Positions 26,138-37,607 are shown, numbered from the stretch's first letter. The stretch is 64,000 nucleotides of DNA from Labrys okinawensis (GCF_002982075.1 NZ_PUEJ01000004.1:434001-498000), one strand, 5' to 3'. Numbers and translations are program-made. The notes: generated by a model from the letters alone, not told the origin.

Positions 26138-27701
26138 GGCCGGGTCTTCCGTGGTCTGGCGTTCCCACCTCTTCAGCAGCGGGGCTCGCGCCGTGGGCCA
26201 TGGCGGCCATGATACTGTCCTCGTTGATATCGGGGGGGCGCAGTTCCGCCACGCTCAGCCCGTCGCGCAGCACGAAAACGCGGGTCGCCGCCTCGATGAT
26301 TTCCTCCAGCTCGGAAGAAATTACCAGGACGCCGAGTCCATCGGCGGAAAAGCGCCGGATCAGGTTGAGAATCTCCGCCTTGGCCCCGACATCGATGCCG
26401 CGCGTGGGCTCATCCAGAATGAGAAGCTTGGGATTCATGCACAGCCAGCGGGCGAGCAGGACTTTCTGCTGGTTGCCACCCGACAATTCGCGGATCTTCT
26501 GGTCAGGGCTCGAACATTTGATGCCGATTTCCTTGATGAAGCGCTCGACGATCCGCCTCTGCTCTGCGAGGTCGAAGCGGCCGGAGCGCGAGAGAGCCGG
26601 CATCAGCGCAAGAGTGAGGTTGTCGGCAACCGACATGTCGGGAATGATGCCTTCGACCTTGCGGTCCTCGGAGCAGAAACCCATGCCGGCCTTGATCGCC
26701 TCGGCGGGTGAACGGAAATCCGTGTTGGCGCCTCCGAAGGCAATCTCGCCCTTGGCCCGCCGGTCGGCGGCAAAGATGGCACGGGCCGTCTCGGTCCGGC
26801 CCGAACCCAGCAGTCCGGCCAATCCGACGATCTCGCCCTTGTCGATCGAAAGCGTTGCATCGGTGACCCGCCGGCCGACTGCAAGCGAGCGCACATCGAG
26901 CAATTTCTCCCGACGTGAGGGCGCTTCGTCGCGCTCAGCGGCGGTTGGGCCCGCCATCACCTCGGCCAGAGCCTTGCCGAGCATGGTGGTGACCAGGGTG
27001 AGCTTGGGCATTGCATGCATGGCCGAAACCGCGACAGTGCGCCCGTCGCGCATGATGGTTACCCGGTCGCAGACCGCATAGAGCTCATCGAGCTTGTGGG
27101 TGACGAACAGCACCGAGACCCCATCGCCTTTCAGCTGCCGGATGGTACGCAGCAGCACCGCCACCTCGGCCTCGTCGAGGGAGGATGTGGGCTCGTCCAT
27201 GATCACCAGCCGGGCCTTGAAAGACACCGCACGGGCGATCGCCACCATCTGCTGGATGGCAGTGGGGAATCCCCCCAAGGGCTGGGTGACGTCGATATTG
27301 ACGTCGAAACGGGCAAGGAGCTCGCGCGCACCGGCATTCATCGCCTTCCAGTCGATGAACAGGCCTCCGCGCTTGGGCTCGCGCCCCAGATAGATGTTCT
27401 CGGCAACCGAACGATAGCCGATCAGGTTGAGCTCCTGGAAGATGGTGCTCACCCCCTGGCGCTGGGCCTGTTGCGGGGAGCCTGCCTGCCAGGGCTCGCC
27501 ACCAAAGGTGATGGTGCCGCCATCATGCGAATGGGCGCCATTCAGGATCTTGATCATGGTAGACTTGCCGGCCCCGTTCTGGCCGACCAAGGCCATGACC
27601 TCGGCCGGCGCAATGTCGAGGGTCGCACCATGCAGGACTTTGACACCACCAAAGCTCTTGGTGATGCCATCCATGGAAAGAAGCGGGGACGATACTGCCA
27701 T
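26130..27701 (-). CDS. Sugar ABC transporter double ATPase (YtfR/RbsA-like)
   Basis: A 523-residue tandem ATPase. The first domain has Walker A GQNGAGKST (about 39-47), and Walker B is LVIMDEPTSSLD. The second domain has a degenerate Walker A, GLLGSGRTE, usual for RbsA-like proteins, the signature LSGGNQQKVLLARWL, and Walker B LLILDEPTRGID. Only the first site has a full Walker A. The family energises uptake of pentoses and hexoses. A following gap of about 237 bases to the substrate-binding protein gene carries palindromic repeats. Confidence 0.93.
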   Translation of the reverse strand: MAVSSPLLSMDGITKSFGGVKVLHGATLDIAPAEVMALVGQNGAGKSTMIKILNGAHSHDGGTITFGGEPWQAGSPQQAQRQGVSTIFQELNLIGYRSVAENIYLGREPKRGGLFIDWKAMNAGARELLARFDVNIDVTQPLGGFPTAIQQMVAIARAVSFKARLVIMDEPTSSLDEAEVAVLLRTIRQLKGDGVSVLFVTHKLDELYAVCDRVTIMRDGRTVAVSAMHAMPKLTLVTTMLGKALAEVMAGPTAAERDEAPSRREKLLDVRSLAVGRRVTDATLSIDKGEIVGLAGLLGSGRTETARAIFAADRRAKGEIAFGGANTDFRSPAEAIKAGMGFCSEDRKVEGIIPDMSVADNLTLALMPALSRSGRFDLAEQRRIVERFIKEIGIKCSSPDQKIRELSGGNQQKVLLARWLCMNPKLLILDEPTRGIDVGAKAEILNLIRRFSADGLGVLVISSELEEIIEAATRVFVLRDGLSVAELRPPDINEDSIMAAMAHGASPAAEEVGTPDHGRPGHA

Positions 27702-27771
27702 TCAGTCTCTGGCTCAAAATGGCGGCAACCCGCCTCTGTCATTGGTAAGAAATCGCCGCATAGACTCGACC

Positions 27772-27912
27772 TTTGTCATGCCCAGGCTTGACCCGGGCAT
27801 CCAGGTTCTCCGTGGCCAACGAGAAACCGGATTGCCGATCGAGATTCAGTACGGATCAGTGAGGGGCGAAATGCTTCGCTTCGTCATAGCCGGGCTTGCC
27901 CCGGCTATGACG
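27772..27912. repeat. Palindromic repeat region (GGCTTGACCCGG type)
   Basis: TTTGTCATGCCCAGGCTTG (from 27772) begins one half-element. At 27882-27912 is a complete 13-bp hairpin with arms CGTCATAGCCGGG and its complement around a 5-base loop. The same family occurs at 33211-33292. It separates the gene of the highly needed binding protein from the ATPase gene, so it may block downstream transcript decay or cause partial termination. Confidence 0.75.
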
Positions 27913-27938
27913 AAAGTCAGCGTTCCACGACCGCCCGA

Positions 27939-30360
<2,422 letters not shown>

Positions 30361-30365
30361 GCTTC

Positions 30366-30387
30366 CTTCTCCCCCTTGCGGGAGAAG
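30366..30387. repeat. Short hairpin between ccrM and amidase
   Basis: CTTCTCCC and GGGAGAAG form an 8-bp stem around a 6-base loop. It lies between the convergent ends of ccrM and the amidase, six bases after the ccrM stop. It is a minimal copy of the CCTTCTCCC repeat family. Confidence 0.6.
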
Positions 30388-30397
30388 AAAAACGTGC

Positions 30398-31828
30398 TCA
30401 CGCACTGATGGCTGGGCGTCTGTCCTTCCAGGGCATGGCCTGCTCGAGCTGGGTCGAGACCGCCAGCACGCTCGCTTCGTCGCCATAGCGCCCGACCAGC
30501 TGCACGCCGATCGGAATATTGTCCGGCGTCGAGCCGAGCGGCAGCGAGATCGCCGGCAGGCCGGAAAGATTGAACGGGAAGGCGAAGACCGCATCCGTCC
30601 ATTTGGCGTTGTATTGGTCGAGATCGGTCATCGACATGTCGTAATAGCCCATCGGGCGTGGCAGCTGCGTCAGGGTCGGCGTGATGAAGATGTCGTAGGG
30701 CGCAAGGTCCTCGGCAACGGTGCGGCTGAGTTCGCGCAACTTCCAGACATCGCGGGCATGCTCGACACCGCTGATCGAACGGCCGCGCTCGATTACCGCC
30801 CAGGTGACGGGCTCGACATCCTCCCGGGTGACGGGGCGCCCGATCACGCCGGCCAAGCCGTCGAACATCGCCGCCGTCTCGACCGGAGACATATGCGTAT
30901 AGGTCTTCCAAGCATCATTGGCGTCGAAGGCCATGTCGTGCTCCTCGACGGCATGGCCGAGGCTTTCCAGCGTCTTCGCGGTGGCCAGCACCGCCGCCTT
31001 CACCTGGGGATGGATCGGCGTGCCGTTGGCAGGCGTCACGGTGAAGCCGATGCGTAGCCGCGCAGGCGCGCGTCTCGACAGCTCCAGCCAGCCTTCCGGC
31101 GGGGTCGGCGGCGTATAGGGATCGCCGGGCAAGGCGCCGGCGACGGCATCGAGATAGGCGGCGGTATCGCGCACGCTGCGCGAATGACAGAGGAAATAAG
31201 CGCCGCCATACCAGAAGTCCCCCGCCGGAGCGAGGGTGACCCGGCCGCGCGAGGGCTTGAGGCCGACGATGCCACAGCAGGAGGCAGGTACGCGGATGGA
31301 GCCGGCGCCATCGCTCGCCTCGCCGATCGGGACCATGCGCGAGGCGACAGCCGCCGCTGTGCCGCCGCTCGAACCGCCGGCGGTAATGCCTTCCTTCCAC
31401 GGATTGATGGTGGCGCCGTAGAGCTTGGGCTCGGTCGAGATCGACCAGCCATTCTCCGGCGCGTTCGATTTGCCGAGCAGCACCAGGCCGGCTGCCTTGA
31501 TGCGGCTCACCGAAACCGAATCGCTGTCGGCCACCAGGTCCTTCAGATAGCGCGACGAATTGGTGAGCGGTGCGCCCTTCCAGGAACTGGCGAGTTCCTT
31601 GGCGAGGAAGGGAACGCCCGCAAAAGGCGCCTTGCGGTCCACCTTGGCGGCCATCGCCCGGCCCATGTCGTAAAGGCGATGGATGACGGCATTGAGCTTT
31701 GGATTGAGCTGCTCGATCACGCCGATGGCGGTTTCCGTCACCTCCGCGGGCGAGACCTCGCCTTTCTGCACGAGTTCCGCCACCGCGAGCGCATCGGATT
31801 CGACATAGGTTTCCAGCAATGTCGCCAT
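30398..31828 (-). CDS. Amidase (amidase-signature family)
   Basis: A 476-residue amidase-signature enzyme. The Ser-cisSer-Lys triad is visible: Lys in FLAKELASS (about 80), the cis-Ser in TAGGSSGGTAAAVA (about 150-163) and the nucleophile Ser in DGAGSIRVPASCCG. It hydrolyses an amide or related C-N bond in the cytoplasm. The ATG at 31828 is chosen; an upstream start at 31903 would add 25 residues that look non-coding. It is the last gene on the minus strand in a line from the taurine-type ABC importer and the Gfo/Idh/MocA gene, so its substrate may be the imported compound. Confidence 0.92.
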   Translation of the reverse strand: MATLLETYVESDALAVAELVQKGEVSPAEVTETAIGVIEQLNPKLNAVIHRLYDMGRAMAAKVDRKAPFAGVPFLAKELASSWKGAPLTNSSRYLKDLVADSDSVSVSRIKAAGLVLLGKSNAPENGWSISTEPKLYGATINPWKEGITAGGSSGGTAAAVASRMVPIGEASDGAGSIRVPASCCGIVGLKPSRGRVTLAPAGDFWYGGAYFLCHSRSVRDTAAYLDAVAGALPGDPYTPPTPPEGWLELSRRAPARLRIGFTVTPANGTPIHPQVKAAVLATAKTLESLGHAVEEHDMAFDANDAWKTYTHMSPVETAAMFDGLAGVIGRPVTREDVEPVTWAVIERGRSISGVEHARDVWKLRELSRTVAEDLAPYDIFITPTLTQLPRPMGYYDMSMTDLDQYNAKWTDAVFAFPFNLSGLPAISLPLGSTPDNIPIGVQLVGRYGDEASVLAVSTQLEQAMPWKDRRPAISA

Positions 31829-31897
31829 GACGAATGTTCCTTGGTGATGAAAATGCACAAACATCGAAGTCGCAATTTGATCGCCCGACCTCGATTT

Positions 31898-31976
31898 CGT
31901 CATTGCGAGCGTAGCGAAGCAATCTAGGATCCGAGAATTAAAGAGGCTGGATTGCTTCGCTGTGCTCGCAATGACG
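31898..31976. repeat. Palindromic repeat (CATTGCGAGCG type), copy 1
   Basis: The left arm (31898-31928) begins CGTCATTGCGAGCGTAGCG and the right arm (31947-31976) is its inverted counterpart ending GCAATGACGG. The arms carry a few mismatches, and about 18 bases separate them. The same element occurs at 37522-37607. It lies between the amidase and the Gfo/Idh/MocA gene. Confidence 0.8.
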
Positions 31977-31996
31977 GTCAGAAAGCATCGAGAGGC

Positions 31997-33082
31997 TCAG
32001 CTCAACTCGATCGCCCGCTGCTCCCGGATGCTCTGCTCGGCCGCCAGCACGATGCGCAGGCTGTTCACCGCCGCCGCCATGGATTCGGAGAGATCGAGGT
32101 CTTCGCGGATCGCCTTGAGGAAATAGGCCTGCTCGCGGTCGCACAATTCCTGGTGCCCCGGCTCGTCTTCCATGCTGAAGATCTCGTCCGGCTTGGCGAA
32201 ATTCTTGTCGGCGTCGACCTTGGCGTAATGGATCTTGATGGCATCGGTTTTGGTATGGCGGTCGATGTCCGCGGAATCGGACAGTTCGTCGCCCTGCTTG
32301 GCGCTCTCTGTCTGCCCTGCCACGATGGAAACGGCCCCTTCCGGCCCGATGACGTCCTTCACGAAATAGGCGATCTCGCTCATCATCGGCCCCCAGCCCG
32401 CCTCGTACCAGCCGACCGAACCATCGTCGAAGGTGACGTGCAGGTGGCCGTAATTCTGCTGGGCCGCCTCCTGCCAGAGCTTGGCGCCGATGCCGTGCAC
32501 GCGCAGCGGCCTGGCGCCGGTGAGCTGGCACATCACATCGACATAATGCACGCCGCAATCGACGATCGGGATCAGCGAATCGATCAGGTTCTTGTGCCAG
32601 TGCCAGGCTGGGCCGCTGCTCTGCTGGTTGAGGTTGAGGCGCATCACCAGGGGCTTGCCCAAGGTGCGGCCCATCTCGATGAACTTCACCCAGGAGGGGT
32701 GCACGCGCAGGATATAGCCGAGCACCAGCTTGCGATTTTTCGCAACTGCGGCTGCGACAACCTTCTCGGCATCCTCGATCGTGGTGGCGATCGGCTTTTC
32801 CATGAAGACATGGCAGCCGGCCTCGATCGCCTTCAGCGCGTATTCGGCATGGGTGTTCGGCCAGGAATTGATCGAGACGGCATCGGGCCCGGTTTGCTTC
32901 AGGGCCGCCTCGTAATCCTCGAACAGCGGATAGCCGGCGAGTTCGTCCGGCACGGGCTTCGATTTGATCGAGCGGCTCATGATGCCCACGATCTCGAAAC
33001 CGTCATTGCGATGATAGGCGCTGGCATGGGAGGCCCCCATATTGCCGAGCCCCACCACGAGAATCCTGACCTTGCCGGACAT
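31997..33082 (-). CDS. Gfo/Idh/MocA-family oxidoreductase
   Basis: A 361-residue protein. It has the Rossmann motif VVGLGNMGASH, EKPIATT (about 91-97) and the active-site DCGVHYVD with Asp and His. The start at 33082 is supported by GGGAGG at good spacing; the frame stays open upstream to 33184, but this is before the ribosome binding site. It shares strand and direction with the taurine-type ABC genes and the amidase. It probably oxidises or reduces a polyol-like or sugar-like part of the imported compound. Confidence 0.9.
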   Translation of the reverse strand: MSGKVRILVVGLGNMGASHASAYHRNDGFEIVGIMSRSIKSKPVPDELAGYPLFEDYEAALKQTGPDAVSINSWPNTHAEYALKAIEAGCHVFMEKPIATTIEDAEKVVAAAVAKNRKLVLGYILRVHPSWVKFIEMGRTLGKPLVMRLNLNQQSSGPAWHWHKNLIDSLIPIVDCGVHYVDVMCQLTGARPLRVHGIGAKLWQEAAQQNYGHLHVTFDDGSVGWYEAGWGPMMSEIAYFVKDVIGPEGAVSIVAGQTESAKQGDELSDSADIDRHTKTDAIKIHYAKVDADKNFAKPDEIFSMEDEPGHQELCDREQAYFLKAIREDLDLSESMAAAVNSLRIVLAAEQSIREQRAIELS

Positions 33083-33210
33083 GCGCCCTCCCTCAATGCC
33101 AATCACATGGTCCGACACAAACCGGGATCCGCGCCGGATTTCAAAACTTTGCAAAGCGCCCCCTGAAGGACCGATGCGGTTCACTTGAGCGTCTTGGAGC
33201 TTGCGCTGCC

Positions 33211-33292
33211 TTTGTCATTGCCGGGCTTGACCCGGCAACCCAGCCCCTTCGCGTGGATCCTGGATAGCCGGGTCAAGCCCGGCTATGACAAA
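33211..33292. repeat. Palindromic repeat (GGCTTGACCCGG type)
   Basis: TTTGTCATTGCCGGGCTTGA (from 33211) and its inverted counterpart near TCAAGCCCGGCTATGACAAA (to 33292) flank about 20 bases. It is related to 27772-27912. It lies between the substrate-binding protein and the oxidoreductase genes. Confidence 0.8.
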
Positions 33293-33327
33293 TCGCAGCG
33301 TTACCTCCCTAGGTGGACCGCATTCCC

Positions 33328-34512
33328 CTACAGGGCCCCGCTAAACAGATTCGCCTTGATCTTCTCGACATCGAGCTTGGCAAAGCCGTCCGAAAGCTTG
33401 GCGCCGTCCGCGTCGGCCTTGACCTTGGCCTTGTCGAAATCATTGGCCGGCTTGATGAGGTCGTTGGTGAGCACGTCCTCCGCCTTCACCGGCGCGGTGA
33501 TCTGGCCGATCTTGTGGATCTGGTCGAAGAAGGCCTGCCAGCTCGCCATGTCGTGCCAGCCCCAGCCGCCGCGCTTGTCCATGTCGCCGCGGAAGACATT
33601 GATCTGCTGCAGGATCGAGGTGGTGCCGAGCTCCGGGCCGAGATTGCTGGCGAGCGTCGGGAATTGCTCGAACACCGCCTCCACGGCCGCCCGCGGATTC
33701 TGGTAGCCGAACTCCAGGCCCATGGCCCAGCCGCGCAGATATTTCTCGAGGAAGGCCTTGCGGTCGGGATCCTCGAGATCGGCGCTGCGCACCACGAAAG
33801 TGTTGGCCGGGAATTTCGAATGCTGGACGCCGAGCCAGTAGTCGAAGCTGAGCCCTTTGGCGATCCATTCCGCCCGGAGCCCTTCCCAGGACAAGGCCGC
33901 ATCGCCCTGCCCGCCGGCCAGCGCCGTGCCCCAGGTCGGCCAGCCGGCCTCGACATATTTCACCTTCTTGACGTCGACGCCCTGCGCGGCCAGCAGCGGA
34001 TCGGTGATCGCCTGCCAGGCAGCCGAACCGAGCAGGATGGTCTTGCCCTCGAGCGTCTTGAGGTCCTTGGTGCCCTCGCCCTTGCGGAAGGCGAAGCTGA
34101 ATGTGTCTCGTGCCCCCATGTGGAACACGGATTTGAGCTTCATGCCGTTCTGGATGGCGAAGGAAAACACGCCGGGGGACGGGAAGCCCATGTCGGCCTG
34201 GCCGACATCGACGAATTTCACCGTCGCCGTGCCGTCGGAGGGCCCAGGCTGCATGTCCGTGGCGAGATCGCCGAAATAGCCGGCCTTCTTCGCCGCCCAA
34301 TAGGGATAGTCGTCGAGCACTTCCAGCGTGCCGCGCGGCGAGATCCAGGTGAATTTCTCATAGACGGCAGCCCGTGCCGGCGTCAGCAGGCCGGAAGCGC
34401 CAAGCGCTGTCGCCGTCACCAGGCCGCCGGCGCTCACCTGCAGGAAATAGCGCCGGTTCACACCAAGTCTTGTCATGTCCGGCTTCATCGATACGATCTC
34501 GTTCTTCGTCAC
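33328..34512 (-). CDS. ABC substrate-binding protein (nitrate/taurine type)
   Basis: A 394-residue binding protein of the NitT/TauT class. The signal peptide is of twin-arginine type, NRRYFLQVSAGG, with cleavage near PARA-AV (about 49). The core holds GDLATDMQPGPSDGTATVKFVDVGQADMG, of which VDVGQADMGFPSP is the usual mobile-loop landmark. At 394 residues it is longer than TauA (about 320); the extra length is near the C-terminus (about 300-390). The ligand is not known. It follows permease and ATPase genes on the same strand. A GGAGG-like site precedes the ATG. Confidence 0.86.
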   Translation of the reverse strand: MTKNEIVSMKPDMTRLGVNRRYFLQVSAGGLVTATALGASGLLTPARAAVYEKFTWISPRGTLEVLDDYPYWAAKKAGYFGDLATDMQPGPSDGTATVKFVDVGQADMGFPSPGVFSFAIQNGMKLKSVFHMGARDTFSFAFRKGEGTKDLKTLEGKTILLGSAAWQAITDPLLAAQGVDVKKVKYVEAGWPTWGTALAGGQGDAALSWEGLRAEWIAKGLSFDYWLGVQHSKFPANTFVVRSADLEDPDRKAFLEKYLRGWAMGLEFGYQNPRAAVEAVFEQFPTLASNLGPELGTTSILQQINVFRGDMDKRGGWGWHDMASWQAFFDQIHKIGQITAPVKAEDVLTNDLIKPANDFDKAKVKADADGAKLSDGFAKLDVEKIKANLFSGAL

Positions 34513-34605
34513 GGGCTTCCTCCGGTTGGGTCCTGCCTGTTTCCGGCAGTTTGAATGGCGTGTGGTCTTTTCGTTCTAACGCCTTGCTATGATTGGCTTT
34601 CCTGC

Positions 34606-35466
34606 TCAGGCTTCCCAGCTCGCCCATTTCTTGCCGATCAGGAAGAACAGCACATAGATCAGGATGCCGAGGATGGAGAGCACCAGAACCACCGCGAAGA
34701 ATTGCGGCATCTGGATCATCGAGGAATAGGTCGTCAGCCGGTTGCCAAGCCCGAAACCGCCGCCGACCATTTCGGCGCCGACCGCCGTCAGCAGGCCGAA
34801 GATGGCGCCGATCATCAGGCCGACCAGGATCATCGGCAGGGCCATCGGCGCCCGGATCTTCCAGAAGATCTGCAGGGTCGAGGCACCATAGGAGCGAGCC
34901 AGAGCGATCTTAGCATTGTCGACCCGCCGGAAGCCGGTGGCGGCGTTGATCATTACCATTGGGCCGGCGGCCAGAGCCACTGCGATGATCCTCGGCGTAT
35001 AGCCGAAGCCGAAGCGAAGGATGAGCAGCGGCACCAAGGCCAGCATCGGCGTGGTCACCAGCAGCAGGATATAGGGCGCGATGATCTTCTCGGCGAAGGG
35101 GAACTGGGTGATCAAGGCAGCGAGGATCAGGCCGATGCAGGCCCCGATGGCAAAGCCGCCGCCCAGTTCCACCAGCGTGTAACCGAGATGCGGCAGGATC
35201 AGCGGGAACTCGGTGAACAGCGCCGTGACGATCGCGCTCGGCGGCGGCATGATGTAGAGCGGCACCTTGAACAGCCGGAGCGCCAGTTCGGCGCCACCGA
35301 TCAGGATCACGGCGACCGCGACGATCGCGGCGACCTCGAAGCCGGACTTGATGCCGGGTCCCGAGGAAAAGGCCGACAGATTGGTGAGGCTGACATCCTG
35401 GCCGTCGCCGGAACTTGCCTTGGAGAAGGACTTGGCCTTGGAGAATTGGGGAACGGTGTCACTCAC
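34606..35466 (-). CDS. ABC permease (nitrate/taurine type)
   Basis: A 286-residue permease with about six helices and the EAA-type loop around ARSYGASTLQIFWKIRAP. The start is taken as the GTG at 35466, which has GAGGA a few bases upstream and lies 10 bases after the ATPase stop. The in-frame ATG at 35625 would overlap the ATPase gene and add sequence with no family match. The N-terminal 40 residues are cytoplasmic and Ser/Lys-rich. It forms the channel for the binding protein at 33328-34512. Confidence 0.87.
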   Translation of the reverse strand: MSDTVPQFSKAKSFSKASSGDGQDVSLTNLSAFSSGPGIKSGFEVAAIVAVAVILIGGAELALRLFKVPLYIMPPPSAIVTALFTEFPLILPHLGYTLVELGGGFAIGACIGLILAALITQFPFAEKIIAPYILLLVTTPMLALVPLLILRFGFGYTPRIIAVALAAGPMVMINAATGFRRVDNAKIALARSYGASTLQIFWKIRAPMALPMILVGLMIGAIFGLLTAVGAEMVGGGFGLGNRLTTYSSMIQMPQFFAVVLVLSILGILIYVLFFLIGKKWASWEA

Positions 35467-35476
35467 GGCGATGTCC

Positions 35477-36295
35477 TCAGCTTCCAGCCACGGCGCTTCG
35501 AAGAGGCGCCTGCTTCTGGCTGGTGCGGCCACCGACGATGTCGAGCTTGATGGCGTTCTGCAGGTCGAAGACTTCCTTGGTGGCCATGATTTCGAGGGAA
35601 CGCGGGCGCGCGAACAGCACCTCATATTCTTTCGCCACCCGCCCGGGCCTAGCGCTCATCACGATCACCCGGTCCGACAGGAAGATGGCCTCCTCGATGC
35701 TGTGGGTGATGAAGACGATGGTGGTCGGCCGATCGAGCCAGATCTCCTCCACCAGCCGGTTCATCTCCTCGCGCGTGAAGCTGTCGAGCGCGCCGAAGGG
35801 CTCGTCCATCAGCAAAACCGAGGGCTTGAGCGATAGCGCGCGCACGATGGAGGCCCGCTGCTGCATGCCGCCGGAAAGCTCGCGCGGGAACTTGCCGCCA
35901 AAGCCGGCGAGGCCGACGCGCTGCAGGAGATGGTCGATCCAGGCCCGGTCGGGACGGGTGCTCTTGATTTCGAAGGGAAAGGCGATGTTGGCGTCGAGAT
36001 TGCGCCAGGGCAGCAGGTTGGCTTCCTGAAAGACGAGGCCGATATCCGGATGCGGCCCGGTGATGACCTTGCCGTCCAGCCGGATCTCGCCGCTGGAAAG
36101 GCGATGAAGGCCCGACATCGACCACAGCAAGGTGGTCTTGCCGCAGCCCGAAGGCCCGACGATGGAGACGATCTGATTGGCCTGAATGTCGATGCTGCAA
36201 CGGTCCAGAGCAACGAGATCGCCCGAAGCGGTGCGATAGACCTTGCTTGCCTCCCGCACGGCAAGCTTGGGGTGTGATGCCGGCCCCGTTTTCAT
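35477..36295 (-). CDS. ABC ATPase (nitrate/taurine type)
   Basis: A 272-residue ATPase. Walker A is GPSGCGKTT (about 46-54), the Q-loop is in VFQEANLLPWRN, the signature is LSGGMQQR, Walker B is LLMDEPFGALD, and the H-loop is in ITHSIEEA. The ATG at 36295 has GAGGGA upstream and is preferred to one at 36352. It is the first gene of the minus-strand operon and is divergent from the RpiR gene at 36537. Confidence 0.92.
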   Translation of the reverse strand: MKTGPASHPKLAVREASKVYRTASGDLVALDRCSIDIQANQIVSIVGPSGCGKTTLLWSMSGLHRLSSGEIRLDGKVITGPHPDIGLVFQEANLLPWRNLDANIAFPFEIKSTRPDRAWIDHLLQRVGLAGFGGKFPRELSGGMQQRASIVRALSLKPSVLLMDEPFGALDSFTREEMNRLVEEIWLDRPTTIVFITHSIEEAIFLSDRVIVMSARPGRVAKEYEVLFARPRSLEIMATKEVFDLQNAIKLDIVGGRTSQKQAPLRSAVAGS

Positions 36296-36352
36296 TCCAT
36301 CCCTCGGAGAATGCGCCGCGGCCCTCGAAGGCCATCTCATCGCGGCGGGCAC

Positions 36353-36479
36353 TGTGTAACTATCCTACCTGGGTGTCAAGCTGTGGTCGGACCATTACAG
36401 GGCCAGCAGGGCCAAACACTTTCTATCTATCGGAATTGTCTTGTGTTATTCCAACATGAAGGTTGTGTTACTTTCCTAC
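36353..36479. promoter_or_regulatory. Candidate RpiR operators (repeat pair)
   Basis: Two 16-base sites, TGTGTAACTATCCTAC (36353-36368) and TGTGTTACTTTCCTAC (36464-36479), match in 14 of 16 positions. They lie 111 bases apart in the divergent region between the ABC ATPase and the RpiR gene. Between them, TGTT-N5-AACA (36434-36446) is a small perfect inverted repeat. The spacing would suit looping by a tetrameric SIS-domain regulator. Inferred only. Confidence 0.42.
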
Positions 36480-36536
36480 ATGGACCGTGCTGCCCCGTGG
36501 CCGCGCGCGACTTCGAATCCCAGGGAGAAACGCGGG

Positions 36537-37487
36537 ATGAGCCAGGACAGGAAGCGAGCGTCCCGGCGCGGCAAGACGAGCGAGCCGGTCAATGCCGCCT
36601 CCGAGCGCGTAAGCCATATCCCCGACATTATTTCGCAGGTGAAGGACAATTATCGCGAGCTGCGGCCGGCGGAGCGCCGTGTCGCCGATGTGGTGCTCGA
36701 GGATGTCGAGGCCGCTGTTGCCGCCTCCAATGCGGAGCTCGCCAGGCGGGCCGGGGTGAGCGAACCGACGGTCACGCGATTCTGCCGTGCCGTCGGCTGC
36801 GAAGGCGTCAGGGATTTCAAGCTGCGCCTGGCCCAGAGCCTGGTGGTCGGCGCGCTCTATCTCGGCAAATCGGGCGCTCATGCCGATAACGGCCTGCCAT
36901 TCTGGAACGCCGTGTTCGGAGAGGCCCACCGCGCCATCGAAGCGACCGAACGCCAGCTCGACCCGGCCGAACTGCAGAAGGCGGCCGACCTGATCGCCGG
37001 CGGCCGCCAGATCGCGGTCTTCGGCCTCGGCGGCAGCGCTTCCGCCCTGGCGCAGGAGACGCAATATCGCCTCTTTCGCTATGGCATCGCGGTATCAGCC
37101 CATATCGATCCCTATGTGATGCGCATGACGGCCTCGACCCTGAAGCCGAAAGACGTGGTGATCGCGATCTCGGCGACCGGCCGCACGCGCGAGGTGGTGG
37201 AGGCCGTCGAGATCGCCCGCCAATACCGGGCCACCGCCATCTGCGTCACCGCCCCTGACACCGACCTTGCCCGCGCCTGCGACGTCAAGCTGACGGTGGC
37301 CGTGCCCGAATATGCCGACACGCTCAAGCCCACGGCCCTGCGCTTTGCCTTCCTCGCCCTGATCGACCTGATGGCGACGGCCGCCGGCTACAAGCTCGGC
37401 AGCTCGGCCCGCGAAACGCTGCGCCGCGTCAAATACAATGTGCAGATCCGGCGGGCGGGTAGGGAGATGGAGCCGCTAGGGGATTGA
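36537..37487 (+). CDS. RpiR/MurR-family regulator
   Basis: A 316-residue regulator. The N-terminal HTH_6 domain (about 28-105) includes LRPAERRVADVVLED and AELARRAGVSEPTVTRFCRA. A SIS sugar-isomerase domain (about 150-280) contains GLGGSASALAQE and AISATGRTREVVEA, which in this family binds a phosphosugar or related ligand. The start is the ATG at 36537 with GGGAGAAACG upstream; an ATG at 36441 in the same frame lies in the probable operator region. It is divergent from the nitrate/taurine-type importer, which it likely controls. This pairing is unusual, since RpiR regulators mostly sense sugar phosphates. Confidence 0.9.
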   Translation: MSQDRKRASRRGKTSEPVNAASERVSHIPDIISQVKDNYRELRPAERRVADVVLEDVEAAVAASNAELARRAGVSEPTVTRFCRAVGCEGVRDFKLRLAQSLVVGALYLGKSGAHADNGLPFWNAVFGEAHRAIEATERQLDPAELQKAADLIAGGRQIAVFGLGGSASALAQETQYRLFRYGIAVSAHIDPYVMRMTASTLKPKDVVIAISATGRTREVVEAVEIARQYRATAICVTAPDTDLARACDVKLTVAVPEYADTLKPTALRFAFLALIDLMATAAGYKLGSSARETLRRVKYNVQIRRAGREMEPLGD

Positions 37488-37521
37488 TACCAGAGGTACT
37501 GATGCTTGACCGATCAAGCAG

Positions 37522-37607
37522 CGTCATTGCGAGCGCAGCGAAGCAATCCAGGAGCCATGGCCACCGCGTCGACAAGCCTGGATTGCTTCGCTGCGCTCGC
37601 AATGACG
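37522..37607. repeat. Palindromic repeat (CATTGCGAGCG type), copy 2
   Basis: The left arm begins CGTCATTGCGAGCGCAGCG and the right arm ends CGCTCGCAATGACG. The two arms are about 30 bases each, nearly perfect, with about 25 bases between. It is the same element as 31898-31976. Confidence 0.85.
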
